Positions 33,959-47,083 of a stretch of 64,000 nt of DNA are shown one piece after another. Both the position numbers and the translations under genes were made by a program. Under the pieces are notes generated by a model, which ran no database searches, had not been told where the DNA came from, and saw only the letters and a list, made by a program, of their open reading frames with translations. This DNA is from Lathyrus oleraceus (taxonomy: Eukaryota > Streptophyta > Magnoliopsida > Fabales > Fabaceae), in the NCBI RefSeq assembly GCF_024323335.1, contig NC_066585.1:344539846-344603845 (forward strand), given 5' to 3'. Each line of letters opens with the position of its first letter. The stretch's first letter is position 1.

Positions 33959-36900
33959 CTATAAGGTCTCAGAGAGACATATTCCCAGTTTGCTCCTTAA
34001 ATTTTCAAACTGAGTAGCATCCAGCGCCTTTGTAAATATATCAGCCAGTTGAAGCTCCGTGGCTACATGTTCCAAAGTGATCACCTTGTCTTCCACCAGA
34101 TCTCTGATGAAGTGATGCCTAATGTCAATATGTTTGGTCCTGCTGTGTTGGATGGGATTCTTGGAGATATTGATGGCACTGAGATTATCACAGAACAATG
34201 TCATGACATTTTGAGAGACATTGTACTCAGTGAGCATCTGTTTCATCCAAACCAGTTGGGAGCAACTGCTTCCAGCAGCTATGTATTCAGCCTCTGCAGT
34301 GGACAGAGAGACACAATTCTGCTTCTTGCTGAACCACGATATGAGGTTTTCTCCTAAGAAGAAACATCCACCTGATGTGCTTTTTCTGTCATCAGCACTT
34401 CCAGCCCAATCAGCATCACAGTACCCAGAGAGGACAGGTTCAGACCCATGTGAATACAGCATCCCATAGTCACACGTCCCATTGATGTACTTGAGAATCC
34501 TTTTGACTTGATTCAAGTGGCTCACCTTGGGCTCTGCTTGGTATCTGGCACACACTCCAACTGCATAAGAGATGTCAGGTCTACTTGCAGTCAGATACAA
34601 CAAACTACCTATCATGCTTCTGTACAGGCATTGATCAACACTAGGCCCTCCATCATCTTTGGTTAACTTCAGATGAGTGGGAGCAGGAGTCCTCTTGTGC
34701 CTGGCATTATCCATACCAAACTTCTTAACTATGTTCTTGGCATACTTGCTTTGGGAGAGAAACATAGAGTCCTCCATTTGGTTTACTTGCATTCCAAGGA
34801 AATAGGTCAGTTCTCCCACTAGACTCATTTCAAACTCAGACTGCATCTGGTGAACAAATTTTTTAACCATTTGTTCTGACATTCCACCAAAGACAATATC
34901 ATCAACATAGATTTGAGCTATCATGATTTTGCCTTCTTCATCCTTCACAAACAAGGTTTTATCTATGCCACCCTTTCTGTATCCATTTGAGGTCAGAAAT
35001 TCGGTTAACCTTTCATACCAAGCTTTGGGTGCTTGCTTCAACCCATACAAGGCTTTCTTCAACTTGTATACATGCTCAGGTTGGTTAGGATCACAGAACC
35101 CTTTGGGTTGTTCCACATAGACTTCTTCATTCAGATAGCCATTCAAGAATGCACTCTTCACATCCATTTGGAATAGCTTAAACTTCAGGATGCAGGCTAC
35201 CCCCAACAGCAATCTGATGGACTCAAGTCTAGCTACAGGAGCAAATGTCTCATCAAAGTCTACCCCTTCAACTTGAGTGTACCCTTGAGCTACTAGTCTT
35301 GCTTTTTTTCTAGTAATTACTCCTTTCTCATCAGATTTGTTTTTGTAGATCCACTTGGTACCAATGATGTTGGACCCTTCAGGCCTTGGAACCAGCTCCC
35401 ATACTTCATGCCTTGTGAACTGCTCGAGTTCCTCTTGCATGGCAATGATCCAGTATTCATCAGTCAGGGCTTCTTTCACATTCTTCGGTTCAACCTTGGA
35501 AACAAAGCAGGAATTTGAGTTTATTCCTCTTGACCTGGTAGTTACACCACTGGTGGGATCCCCTATGATAAGATCTTTAGGGTGGTCTTTCTGAATTCTG
35601 ATAGATGGCACTTTGGCGGGTGCCTCTACTTCACATTCAGGAGGAGGTTCCTGTACTTCTTCAGACTTGACTGGACTGTTAGTTGGACTGTCAAGGAATG
35701 CTTCAACATCCTCCATGACATCGGTTCCTTCCTCTTTATCATCCACAATGACATTTATGGATTCCATCAGGACATTGGTCCTGTAGTTGAACACTCTGTA
35801 GGCTCTGCTGTTAGTGGAGTATCCCAGAAATACGCCTTCATCACTTTTGGGATCTAGCTTCCTTCTCTGTTCACGATCTGTGAGAATGTAGCATTTACTT
35901 CTAAAAATATGAAAGTACTTCACAGTGGGTTTTCTGCCCTTCCATAATTCATACAGAGTGGAGGAGGTTCCTTTTCTCAAGGTGACTCTGTTGTGAACAT
36001 AGCACGCGGTGTTCATTGCTTCAGCCCAAAAGTGCATAGGGAGCTTCTTTGCATGAATCATTGCTCTGGCAGATTCTTGAATAGTTCTATTTTTTCTTTC
36101 AACTATTCCATTCTGCTGAGGAGTTATAGGAGAGGAGAACTCATGGCTTATTCCTTCAGACGAGCAAAACTCATCAAACTTGGAATTCTTGAACTCCGTA
36201 CCATGATCACTTCTAATCCGGACCACACAACTGTCCTTTTCCCTTTGAAGTCTTGTGCACAGATCTTTGAAGACATCAAATGTATCTGACTTCTCTCTGA
36301 TGAAGCTTATCCACGTGTATCGGGAATGGTCATCAACCACCACGTAAGCATACTTCTTCCCACCAAGACTTTCAACCTGCATAGGTCCCATTAGGTCCAT
36401 GTGCAGCAGTTCCAGAACTCTGGAGGTTGTGGAATGTCCCAGCTTCGGGTGTGACATCTTGGTTTGCATGCCCACCTGGCATTCTCCACAGACTCTTCCT
36501 TCATCAATCAGAAGCTTTGGAATTCCTCTGACTGCTTCCTTGGATATGATCTTCTTCATTCCCCGTAAGTGGAGATGACCAAGTCTTCTATGCCACAGCT
36601 TCACCTCCTGTTCTTCCTTGGCTGAGGAGCATGTTGTGGAAAAGTTAGAGAGTTCAGGTTCCCACAGGTAGCAGTTGTCTTTGGACCTGGTTCCTCTCAT
36701 AACTTCCTGATTGTCACCATTTGTCACAATGCACTGCTCCCTAGTAAACTAAACATGAAAACCTTGATCACACAACTGACTTATGCTGATGAGGTTTGCA
36801 GTTAGTCCTCTTACTAACAGCACATTGTTCAGTTTTGGCACTCCAGAACAGTCCATTTTGCCCACACCTCTTATTTTTCCTTTGGCACCATCACCAAAGG

Positions 36901-38656
36901 TCACATAGCTGGTAGTGTAAGGTTGAATATCTACCAGTAGATTTTCCATACCAGTCATATGTCTTGAGCATCCACTGTCAAAGTACCAGTCTTCTCTGGA
37001 AGAAGCCCTTAGGGCAGTGTGTGCTATCCTAGCATGCCATAGTTGCTTCTTAATGGGAACACATTGCTTATGTGTTTTATGCTTAGGTCTGACATGTGAG
37101 GCTCTGTTCAGGAAACCATGAATCCAGTAACAGAAGGCTTTTATATGTCCAAGCCTACCACAGTGGTGACACCTCCAACCCTGATATTTCCTCTTCTGAT
37201 GATCATTCATCCTACTTCCTCGATGTTGTGACATTGGAGTTGACTTCCGCTGGTACTTCTGAACTTTAGCCTTTGGGCGTTTGTGTTCAGTTGAGGATCT
37301 TTTCCTAAATCCTAGGCCAGATTTGGTTCCAGACTGCTGTCCCACTTTTAGGACCTCTTCCAAGGTGTCAGTTCCCTTATTCATCATTCTGATGGATTTT
37401 GTCATCTGGTTCAGCTTGGAGGTGAACAATGCTATTTCACTATTTAGACCCTCTATGACAGACAGTTGCTTTTGTCTCTCATCTTCCAGTTCCTTGATGA
37501 GTTTCTTCTGCTTTTCTCCTTGTGCACGCACTTCAGCACTGGTGGAGCACAACTTCTTATAGGCTGCAGCAAGTTCATCAAAGGACAGTTCATCTGCACT
37601 TGAGTCATCATCAGAGGCACAAACACTGGTTAGTGCAGTGACATGTTTGGCAGATTCTCCTTCAGATTCACTTTCAGAATCTCCTTCAGACCATGTGATA
37701 GCTAGCCCCTTATTTAGCAATTTGAGGTAAGTAGGGCATTCAGCTCTGACGTGTCCATACCCTTCACAACCATGACACTGGATCCCCTTGCCATGGTTGA
37801 ACTTCTCATCAGAAGTTGATCTTTTCTTAATGTCAGACGGGATGTTCTTGACATTAGGTCTACCTCTTTGATCAATCTTCTTCACGAACTTGTTGAACTG
37901 CCTTCCAAGCATGGCAAAGGCTTCTGATATACTTTCATCACCTCCAGTATATTCTGCTTCTGCCTCCTCTTCAGCATTAGATACAAAAGCTATGCTTTTG
38001 TTCTTCTTCTCAGCATACTCACCCAAGCCCATTTCAAAGGTTTGGAGGGAACCAATGAGCTCATCCACCTTCATGTTGCATATGTCCTGCGCCTCCTCTA
38101 TGGCTGTGACCTTCATAGCAAATCTCTTAGGCAAGGACCTGAGAATCTTTCTTACAAGTTTCTCTTCAGCCATTTTCTCACCTAGTCCACCAGAGGTGTT
38201 TGCAATTTCAAGAATATTCATGTGAAAGTCATGAATAGTCTCATCCTCTTTCATCCTCAGATTTTCAAACTTGGTGGTCAACATCTGAAGTTTGGACATT
38301 TTCACCTTGGAAGTACCTTCATGAGTTACCTTGAGGGTATCCCAAACTTCCTTAGCTAGTTCACAATGGTGTACCAGCCTGAAGATGTTCTTGCTGATTC
38401 CATTGAACAGTGCATTCAAGGCCTTGGAATTTCCAAGAGCTAACGCCTCTTGCTCCTTGTCCCACTCTTCTTCAGGAATCTGCACACTGACTCCATCTTC
38501 ACATGTCCTCACTGGATGTTCCCATCCTTTGTTGACAGCTCTCCAGACTTTGCTGTCTAGAGATCTTAAGAAGGCTATCATACGAGGCTTCCAGTCATCA
38601 TAATTAGATTCATCCAACATGGGTGGTCTGTTTGAGTGTCCTAAGTCCTTGTCCAT
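33959..38656 (-). pseudogene. SIRE copy B gag-pol, one nonsense codon
   Basis: The least damaged copy of the array. First frame 38656-36749 (635 codons): gag core, acidic DSESESEGES, zinc knuckle 1 (residues 294-307, CHGCEGYGHVRAEC), coiled coil (about 355-425), zinc knuckle 2 (496-509), protease DSG (560-562). A TAG at 36749-36751 replaces the Gln codon of copy A. The same frame then runs on to 33959: His/Cys finger (LWHRRLGHLHLRG), integrase DDE core, RT with YVDD at 34909-34898, RNase H (STAEAEYIAAGSSCSQL) and stop after LSETL. The domain order is Ty1/copia, and two zinc knuckles plus a long gag fit the SIRE lineage. The product would drive retrotransposition if the TAG were read through. 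Confidence 0.92.
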
Positions 38657-38726
38657 GGTACTAGAAAGTAACTTCCCTAGATCTCACCCAGAAATTCACA
38701 GGCAGGGTGCCTGCTCTGATACCAAT

Positions 38727-40121
38727 TGAAATTCTAGTTATCAGACTTTGGATGTCACACTGGTTGTTATGACATCCAATTCTGCACAGACAGGGATTAT
38801 GCAGAACTTAACAGTAAGTGCAGTAAATAACACAAGTAATTGTTCACCCAGTTCAGTCCAACATGACCTACATCTGGGGGCTACCAAGCCAGGGAGGAAA
38901 TCCACTATTAGTAGTATCAATTTAAAGCTAAACTCACCCGTTTACAACTTATCACTTAATCCCTACCCAATGCAATTTCAATCTTAACCTAAGATCAGAG
39001 TTCCTACTCACTCCCCCTCAATCACCTCAGTGATATTAAAGACACTTTGATGTCACACTTCAAAAACAACTCTTGATTATGCTTCAAAGCTTAAATCAAG
39101 ATACACACCACTCACGCTTAAAAGCTTTGAGTGACACAACACTTACAACTCAATGAACACCCTATGCCAAAGCAATCATCTACTTGATAATGGCTTGGCT
39201 TACAAGATACGTCTAATACTAGACTCACAAAAATACAGCAGTGAAGTATGATGGACACACAAAATCTTCACGCCTCAAAATCCCCGAAACTGAATGAAGG
39301 AACACCTTCCTTTTTATATTGCAGCACCTGGGCTTTTGCACCTGTATTCTCCTGAATTTAAGGTCACTCAAGTTCCCATAAATTCAACATTTAGGTTACT
39401 AACAAATAGGCTATTTGTTAGGTTCATTGACTGTAGCTTGGTTGTTGATTTCCTGGATTTTCTCTCAGCTGTTGAATCCCTAAAGAATAGCCTGAGAAAA
39501 AGCTGAAACAGAAAACTGAACAACCTACAATTTAGCATATGTTGTCAGGAATGAATGTCACGACATTCAGCTTGACATCAAGGTCCATATGCTGAGTCTG
39601 TTTTTCCAGAAAACAGACTGTACAATTTTGCTGACCTGTACATGGTCAAAATGATCATACTACAGTAACAGCTTACATTAATAAATGTCAAAGTGTCCAA
39701 CTTAACATTTACACATTTGGCCTTAAGTTAGTTCTGTTATTCTCTTTAAGAACAAACTAAGTTACATGCTGAAGTATAACAGAACACCACTCTGTCTAAT
39801 CTTCAGCAGCTGCTTTCAATGATGAATGTCATAACATCCAGTTTGACATTCAGTCAGTAGGCCTTATGCCAGGTCTGGTTCTTCCTTGATAACCAGACTG
39901 CACTTAAATACTAAGTTCTAACAGAACTTCTGCTGTTCTATTCCTTAGTATCTGTTGACAGGTATGAATGTCACAGCATCCAGTTTGACATTCAATAAAT
40001 CCTTTGTTAGCTAGTCCTGCAGTAACTACAATGTAGTTACACGTACATGTCATGACATCAGTCAAGACATTAGTACCCATCTAGTGTTTTACCATATAAT
40101 GCAGCCAATTAAACACCTACA
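38727..40121 (-). repeat. SIRE LTR between copies B and C
   Basis: 1395 bases with the same ends as the other two and a TATAAAAA box at 39318-39311. By eye it has about eight private substitutions, more than either neighbour (for example TTTAAAGC at 38926 and GAACACC at 39300). Confidence 0.92.
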
Positions 40122-40809
40122 AACTCCCCCTTTGGCAAATTTTTGGCTAAAACACTTTGATCCCCATAACAGAGTTCATGGCAGCGGAATCACACACCTA
40201 GCAGGAAATAATACTAGCTAATACACTCAGAGTGGCAGCACACTCACACACATGGAAGTTAAATAAAAACTTCACATAGCAGCACACACATATTAGAAGT
40301 TGCACCTAAACTTCAACATCAGCTGCAATGGGGGGGAATCTTCAGATCTGTCATGAGAGTCTGTTGTAGAGACCCACTCTGTTTGTCAGGGGTAGTGGTG
40401 GTTATTACTCCCCCTTTTTGTCAAAAATGTTGCCAAAGTCAACAACATAGCCAGAGCACAATGACAGAGTTCCAGACTTGGTTTTACTTCAGAGTTTCAA
40501 CCAAGTTCACATCCACTTGAGTTTGCTTCACAGCTTCGATCAAGTAATCACCCACTTTTGCTTTACAGTAGGTACCACCATATCAGATGCCATGATTTTG
40601 TTTCTGACATCCAGAACCACTCCGGCATGAACAGCATCCTTGAACTCCTGCAGGTACATTGGCCTTCTCACAGTAGGGTGTCTCCTTACCCTCTTGTATC
40701 CACCCTTGTTGCAAGTAGCATAGGTATGATCTGGTGACCAATCATAGCCTAGTACAAATTGTTTAATAGGCAGAGATATTAAACAATTTATCCCAAACCT
40801 CAGTGGTTG
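40122..40809 (-). other. SIRE copy C 3' region with two polypurine tracts
   Basis: Same layout as 33271-33958. Terminal tract at 40136-40122, second tract at 40423-40408. The small frame seen in copy B is open here but has lost its ATG. Confidence 0.75.
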
Positions 40810-43800
40810 CTATAAGGTCTCAGAGAGACATATTCCCAGTTTGCTCCTTAAATTTTCAAACTGAGTAGCATCCAGCGCCTTTGTAAATATGTCAGCCAGT
40901 TGAAGCTCCGTGGCTACATGTTCCAAAGTGATCACCTTGTCTTCCACCAGATCTCTGATGAAGTGGTGCCTAATGTCAATATGTTTGGTCCTGCTGTGTT
41001 GGATGGGATTCTTGGAGATATTGATGGCACTGAGATTATCACAGAACAATGTCATGACATTTTGAGAGACATTGTACTCAGTGAGCATCTGTTTCATCCA
41101 AACCAGTTGGGAGCAACTGCTTCCAGCAGCTATGTATTCAGCCTCTGCAGTGGACAGAGAGACACAATTCTGCTTCTTGCTGAACCACGATATGAGGTTT
41201 TCTCCTAAGAAGAAACATCCACCTGATGTGCTTTTTCTGTCATCAGCACTTCCAGCCCAATCAGCATCACAGTACCCAGAGAGGACAGGTTCAGACCCAT
41301 GTGAATACAGCATCCCATAGTCACACGTCCCATTGATGTACTTGAGAATCCTTTTGACTTGATTCAAGTGGCTCACCTTGGGCTCTGCTTGGTATCTGGC
41401 ACACACTCCAACTGCATAAGAGATGTCAGGTCTACTTGCAGTCAGATACAACAAACTACCTATCATGCTTCTGTACAGGCATTGATCAACACTAGGCCCT
41501 CCATCATCTTTGGTTAACTTTAAATGAGTGGGAGCAGGAGTCCTCTTGTGCCTGGCATTATCCATACCAAACTTCTTAACTATGTTCTTGGCATACTTGC
41601 TTTGGGAGAGAAACATAGAGTCCTCCATTTGGTTTACTTGCATTCCAAGGAAATAGGTCAGTTCTCCCACTAGACTCATTTCAAACTCAGACTGCATCTG
41701 GTGAACAAATTTTTTAACCATTTGTTCTGACATTCCACCAAAGACAATATCATCAACATAGATTTGAGCTATCATGATTTTGCCTTCTTCATCCTTCACA
41801 AACAAGGTTTTATCTATGCCACCCTTTCTGTATCCATTTGAGGTCAGAAATTCGGTTAACCTTTCATACCAAGCTCTGGGTGCTTGCTTCAACCCATACA
41901 AGGCTTTCTTCAACTTGTATACATGCTCAGGTTGGTTAGGATCACAGAACCCTTTGGGTTGTTCCACATAGACTTCTTCATTCAGATAGCCATTCAAGAA
42001 TGCACTCTTCACATCCATTTGGAATAGCTTAAACTTCAGGGTGCAGGCTACCCCCAACAGCAATCTGATGGACTCAAGTCTAGCTACAGGAGCAAATGTC
42101 TCATCAAAGTCTACCCCTTCAACTTGAGTGTACCCTTGAGCTACTAGTCTTGCTTTATTTCTAGTAATTACTCCTTTCTCATCAGATTTGTTTTTGTAGA
42201 TCCACTTGGTACCAATGATGTTGGACCCTTCAGGCCTTGGAACCAGCTCCCATACTTCATGCCTTGTGAACTGCTTGAGTTCCTCTTGCATGGCAATGAT
42301 CCAGTATTCATCAGTCAGGGCTTCTTTCACATTCTTCGGTTCAACCTTGGAAACAAAGCAGGAATTTGAGTTTATTCCTCTTGACCTGGTAGTTACACCA
42401 CTGGTGGGATCCCCTATGATAAGATCTTTAGGGTGGTCTTTCTGAATTCTGATAGATGGCACTTTGGCGGGTGCCTCTACTTCACATTCAGGAGGAGGTT
42501 CCTGTACTTCTTCAGACTTGACTGGACTGTCAGTTGGACTGTCAAGGAATGCTTCAACATCCTCCATGACATCGGTTCCTTCCTCTTTATCATCCACAAT
42601 GACATTTATGGATTCCATCAGGACATTGGTCCTGTAGTTGAACACTCTGTAGGCTCTGCTGTTAGTGGAGTATCCCAGAAATACGCCTTCATCACTTTTG
42701 GGATCTAGCTTCCTTCTCTGTTCACGATCTGTGAGAATGTAGCATTTACTTCTAAAAATATGAAAGTACTTCACAGTGGGTTTTCTGCCCTTCCATATTT
42801 CATACAGAGTGGAGGAGGTTCCTTTTCTCAAGGTGACTCTGTTGTGAACATAGCACGCGGTGTTCATTGCTTCAGCCCAAAAGTGCATAGGGAGCTTCTT
42901 TGCATGAATCATTGCTCTGGCAGATTCTTGAATAGTTCTATTTTTTCTTTCAACTATTCCATTCTGCTGAGGAGTTATAGGAGAGGAGAACTCATGGCTT
43001 ATCCTTCAGACGAGCAAAACTCATCAAACTTGGAATTCTTGAACTCCGTACCATGATCACTTCTAATCCGGACCACACAACTGTCCTTTTCCCTTTGAAG
43101 TCTTGTGCACAGATCTTTGAAGACATCAAATGTATCTGACTTCTCTCTGATGAAGCTTATCCACGTGTATCTGGAATGGTCATCAACCACCACGTAAGCA
43201 TACTTCTTCCCACCAAGACTTTCAACCTGCATAGGTCCCATTAGGTCCATGTGCAGCAGTTCCAGAACTCTGGAGGTTGTGGAATGTCCCAGCTTCGGGT
43301 GTGACATCTTGGTTTGCTTGCCCACCTGGCATTCTCCACAGACTCTTCCTTCATCAATCAGAAGCTTTGGAATTCCTCTGACTGCTTCCTTGGATATGAT
43401 CTTCTTCATTCCCTGTAAGTGGAGATGACCAAGTCTTCTGTGCCACAGCTTCACCTCCTGTTCTTCCTTGGCTGAGGAGCATGTTGTGGAAAAGTTAGAG
43501 AGTTCAGGTTCCCACAGGTAGCAGTTGTCTTTGGACCTGGTTCCTCTCATAACTTCCTGATTGTCACCATTTGTCACAATGCACTGCTCCCTAGTAAACT
43601 AAACATGAAAACCTTGATCACACAACTGACTTATGCTGATGAGGTTTGCAGTTAGTCCTCTTATAACAGCACATTGTTCAGTTTTGGCACTCCAGAACAG
43701 TCCATTTTTCCCACACCTCTTATTTTTCCTTTGGCACCATCACCAAAGGTCACATAGCTGGTAGTGTGAGGTTGAATATCTACCAGTAGATTTTCCATAC

Positions 43801-45505
43801 CAGTCATATGTCTTGAGCATCCACTGTCAAAGTACCAGTCTTCTCTGGAAGAAGCCCTTAGGGTAGTGTGTGCTATCCTAGCATGCCATAGTTGCTTCTT
43901 AATGGGAACACATTGCTTATGTGTTTTATGCTTAGGTCTGACATGTGAGGCTCTGTTCAGGAAACCATGAATCCAGTAACAGAAGGCTTTTATATGTCCA
44001 AGCCTACCACAGTGGTGACACCTCCAACCCTGATATTTCCTCTTCTGATGATCATTCATCCTACTTCCTCGATGTTGTGACATTGGAGTTGACTTCCGCT
44101 GGTACTTCTGAACTTTAGCCTTTGGGCGTTTGTATTCAGTTGAGGATCTTTTCCCAAATCCTAGGCCAGATTTGGTTCCAGACTGCTGTCCCACTTTTAG
44201 GATCTCTTCCAAGGTGTCAGTTCCCTTATTCATCATTCTGATGGATTTTGTCATCTGGTTCAGCTTGGAGGTCAACAGTGCTATTTCACTATTTAGACCC
44301 TCTATGACAGACAGTTGCTTTTGTCTCTCATCTTACAGTTCCTTGATGAGTTTCTTCTGCTTTTCTCCTTGTGCACGCACTTCAGCACTGGTGGAGCACA
44401 ACTTCTTATAGGCTGCAGCAAGTTCATCAAAGGACAGTTCATCTGCACTTGAGTCATCATAAGAGGCACAAACACTGGTTAGTGCAGTGACATGTTTGGC
44501 AGATTCTCCTTCAGATTCACTTTCAGAATCTCCTTCAGACCATGTGATAGCTAGCCCCTTATTTAGCAATTTGAGGTAAGTAGGGCATTCAGCTCTGACG
44601 TGTCCATACCCTTCATAACCATGACACTGGATCCCCTTGCCATGGTTGAACTTCTCATCAGAAGTTGATCTTTTCTTAATGTCAGACGGGATGTTCTTGA
44701 CATTAGGTCTACCTCTTTGATCAATCTTCTTCACGAACTTGTTGAACTGCCTTCCAAGCATGGCAAAGGCTTCTGATATACTTTCATCACCTCCAGTATA
44801 TTCTGCTTCTGCCTCCTCTTCAGCATTAGATACAAAAGCTATGCTTTTGTTCTTCTTCTCAGCATACTCACCCAAGCCCATTTCAAAGGTTTGGAGGGAA
44901 CCAATGAGCTCATCCACCTTCATGTTGCATATGTCCTGCGCCTCCTCTATGGCTGTGACCTTCATAGCAAATCTCTTAGGCAAGGACCTGAGAATCTTTC
45001 TTACAAGTTTCTCTTCAGCCATTTTCTCACCTAGTCCACCAGAGGTGTTTGCAATTTCAAGAATATTCATGTGAAAGTCATGAATAGTCTCATCCTCTTT
45101 CATCCTCAGATTTTCAAACTTGGTGGTCAACATCTGAAGTTTGGACATTTTCACCTTGGAAGTACCTTCATGAGTTACCTTGAGGGTATCCCAAACTTCC
45201 TTAGCTAGTTCACAATGGTGTACCAGCCTGAAGATGTTCTTGCTGATTCCATTGAACAGTGCATTCAAGGCCTTGGAATTTCCAAGAGCTAACGCCTCTT
45301 GCTCCTTGTCCCACTCTTCTTCAGGAATCTGCACACTGACTCCATCTTCACCTGTCCTCACTGGATGTTCCCATCCTTTGTTGACAGCTCTCCAGACTTT
45401 GCTGTCTAGAGATCTTAAGAAGGCTATCATACGAGGCTTCCAGTCATCATAATTAGATCCATCCAACATGGGTGGTCTGTTTGAGTGTCCTAAGTCCTTG
45501 TCCAT
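40810..45505 (-). pseudogene. SIRE copy C gag-pol, several breaks
   Basis: Gag starts at 45505. Breaks: GAA to TAA at 44333-44335; a one-base loss near 43662; the TAG shared with copy B at 43599-43601; another one-base loss near 43001 in the integrase. The first zinc knuckle has Tyr for its second Cys (CHGYEGYGHV). The last frame (42912-40810, 700 codons) still holds an open RT with YVDD at 41760-41749 and RNase H. Not functional. The TAG shared with B shows that B and C descend from one copy that was already broken. Confidence 0.92.
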
Positions 45506-45575
45506 GGTACTAGAAAGTAACTTCCCTAGATCTCACCCAGAAATTCACAGGCAGGGTGCCTGCTCTGATACCAAT

Positions 45576-46970
45576 TGAAATTCTAGTTATCAGACTTTGG
45601 ATGTCACACTGGTTGTTATGACATCCAATTTTGCACAGACAGGGATTATGCAGAACTTAACAGTAAGTGCAGTAAATAACACAAGTAATTGTTCACCCAG
45701 TTCAGTCCAACATGACCTACATCTGGGGGCTACCAAGCCAGGGAGGAAATCCACTATTAGTAGTATCAATTCAAAGCTAAACTCACCCGTTTACAACTTA
45801 TCACTTAATCCCTACCCAATGCAATTTCAATCTTAACCTAAGATCAGAGTTCCTACTCACTCCCCCTCAATCACCTCAGTGATATTAAAGACACTTTGAA
45901 GTCACACTTCAAAAACAACTCTTGATTATGCTTCACAGCTTAAATCAAGATACACACCACTCACGCTTAAAAGCTTTGAGTGACACAACACTTACAACTC
46001 AATGAACACCCTATGCCAAAGCAATCATCTACTTGATAATGGCTTGGCTTACAAGATACGTCTAATACTAGACTCACAAAAATACAGCAGTGAAGTATGA
46101 TGGACACACAAAATCTTCACGCCTCAAAATCCCCGAAACTGAATGAAGGAACGCCTTCCTTTTTATATTGCAGCACCTGGGCTTTTGCACCTGTATTCTC
46201 CTGAATTTAAGGTCACTCAAGTTCCCATAAATTCAACATTTAGGTTACTAACAAATAGGCTATTTGTTAGGTTCATTGACTGTAGCTTGGTTGTTGATTT
46301 CCTGGATTTTCTCTCAGCTGTTGAATCCCTAAAGAATAGCCTGAGAAAAAGCTGAAACAGAAAACTGAACAACCTACAATTTAGCATATGCTGTCAGGAA
46401 TGAATGTCACGACATTCAGCTTGACATCAAGGTCCATATGCTGAGTCTGTTTTTCCAGAAAACAGACTGTACAATTTTGCTGACCTGTACATGATCAAAA
46501 TGATCATACTACAGTAACAGCTTACATTAATAAATGTCAAAGTGTCCAACTTAACATTTACACATTTGGCCTTAAGTTAGTTCTGTTATTCTCTTGAAGA
46601 ACAAACTAAGTTACATGCTGAAGTATAACAGAACACCACTCTGTCTAATCTTCAGCAGCTGCTTTCAATGATGAATGTCATAACACCCAGTTTGACATTC
46701 AGTCAGTAGGCCTTATGCCAGGTCTGGTTCTTCCTTGATAACCAGACTGCACTTAAATACTAAGTTCTAACAGAACTCCTGCTGTTCTATTCCTTAGTAT
46801 CTGTTGACAGGTATGAATGTCACAGCATCCAGTTTGACATTCAATAAATCCTGTGTTAGCTAGTCCTGCAGTAACTACAATGTAGTTACACGTACATGTC
46901 ATGACATCAGTCAAGACATTAGTACCCATCTAGTGTTTTACCATATAATGCAGCCAATTAAACACCTACA
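45576..46970 (-). repeat. SIRE array outer (5') LTR
   Basis: 1395 bases, TATAAAAA at 46167-46160. It is followed on the right by ATAAC, then LTR2. It is closest to the LTR at 31876-33270. Confidence 0.92.
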
Positions 46971-47083
46971 ATAACATGTAGAGATCATTGGGACTCATAT
47001 ATGATGCTTAGAGGCATTGTGGATCATTCCTTGGTTGTGTTCTTAGCAATGAGGGTCTTAAACCCTAGATGTGAACTTGATAG
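46971..47083 (-). repeat. LTR2 solo LTR, piece 4
   Basis: Matches 63847-63957 of the right-hand LTR2 copy (ATAACATGTA onward). Its last five bases, GATAG, are the left target duplication of the Maximus element. Confidence 0.88.

Larger units (their letters stand above)
28771..46970 (-). mobile_element. Head-to-tail array of three SIRE-lineage copia copies (A, B, C) sharing LTRs
   Basis: Minus-strand order: LTR (46970-45576), interior C, LTR (40121-38727), interior B, LTR (33270-31876), interior A cut at 28771. Equivalent points repeat every 6851 or 6849 bases (gag starts at 45505, 38656, 31805). All three LTRs are 1395 bases. The copies are close to identical by eye. Adjacent copies share one LTR with no host DNA between, the form expected from unequal LTR-LTR exchange. 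The right flank is ATAAC (46971-46975). The left end has lost RT/RNase H and 3' LTR of copy A together with 190 bases of flanking LTR2. Confidence 0.92.

Noticed and set aside
28665..43056. Plus-strand frames opposite the SIRE coding regions, repeated in each copy
   Set aside because: They recur only because the array repeats. All are antisense to integrase, RT or gag.
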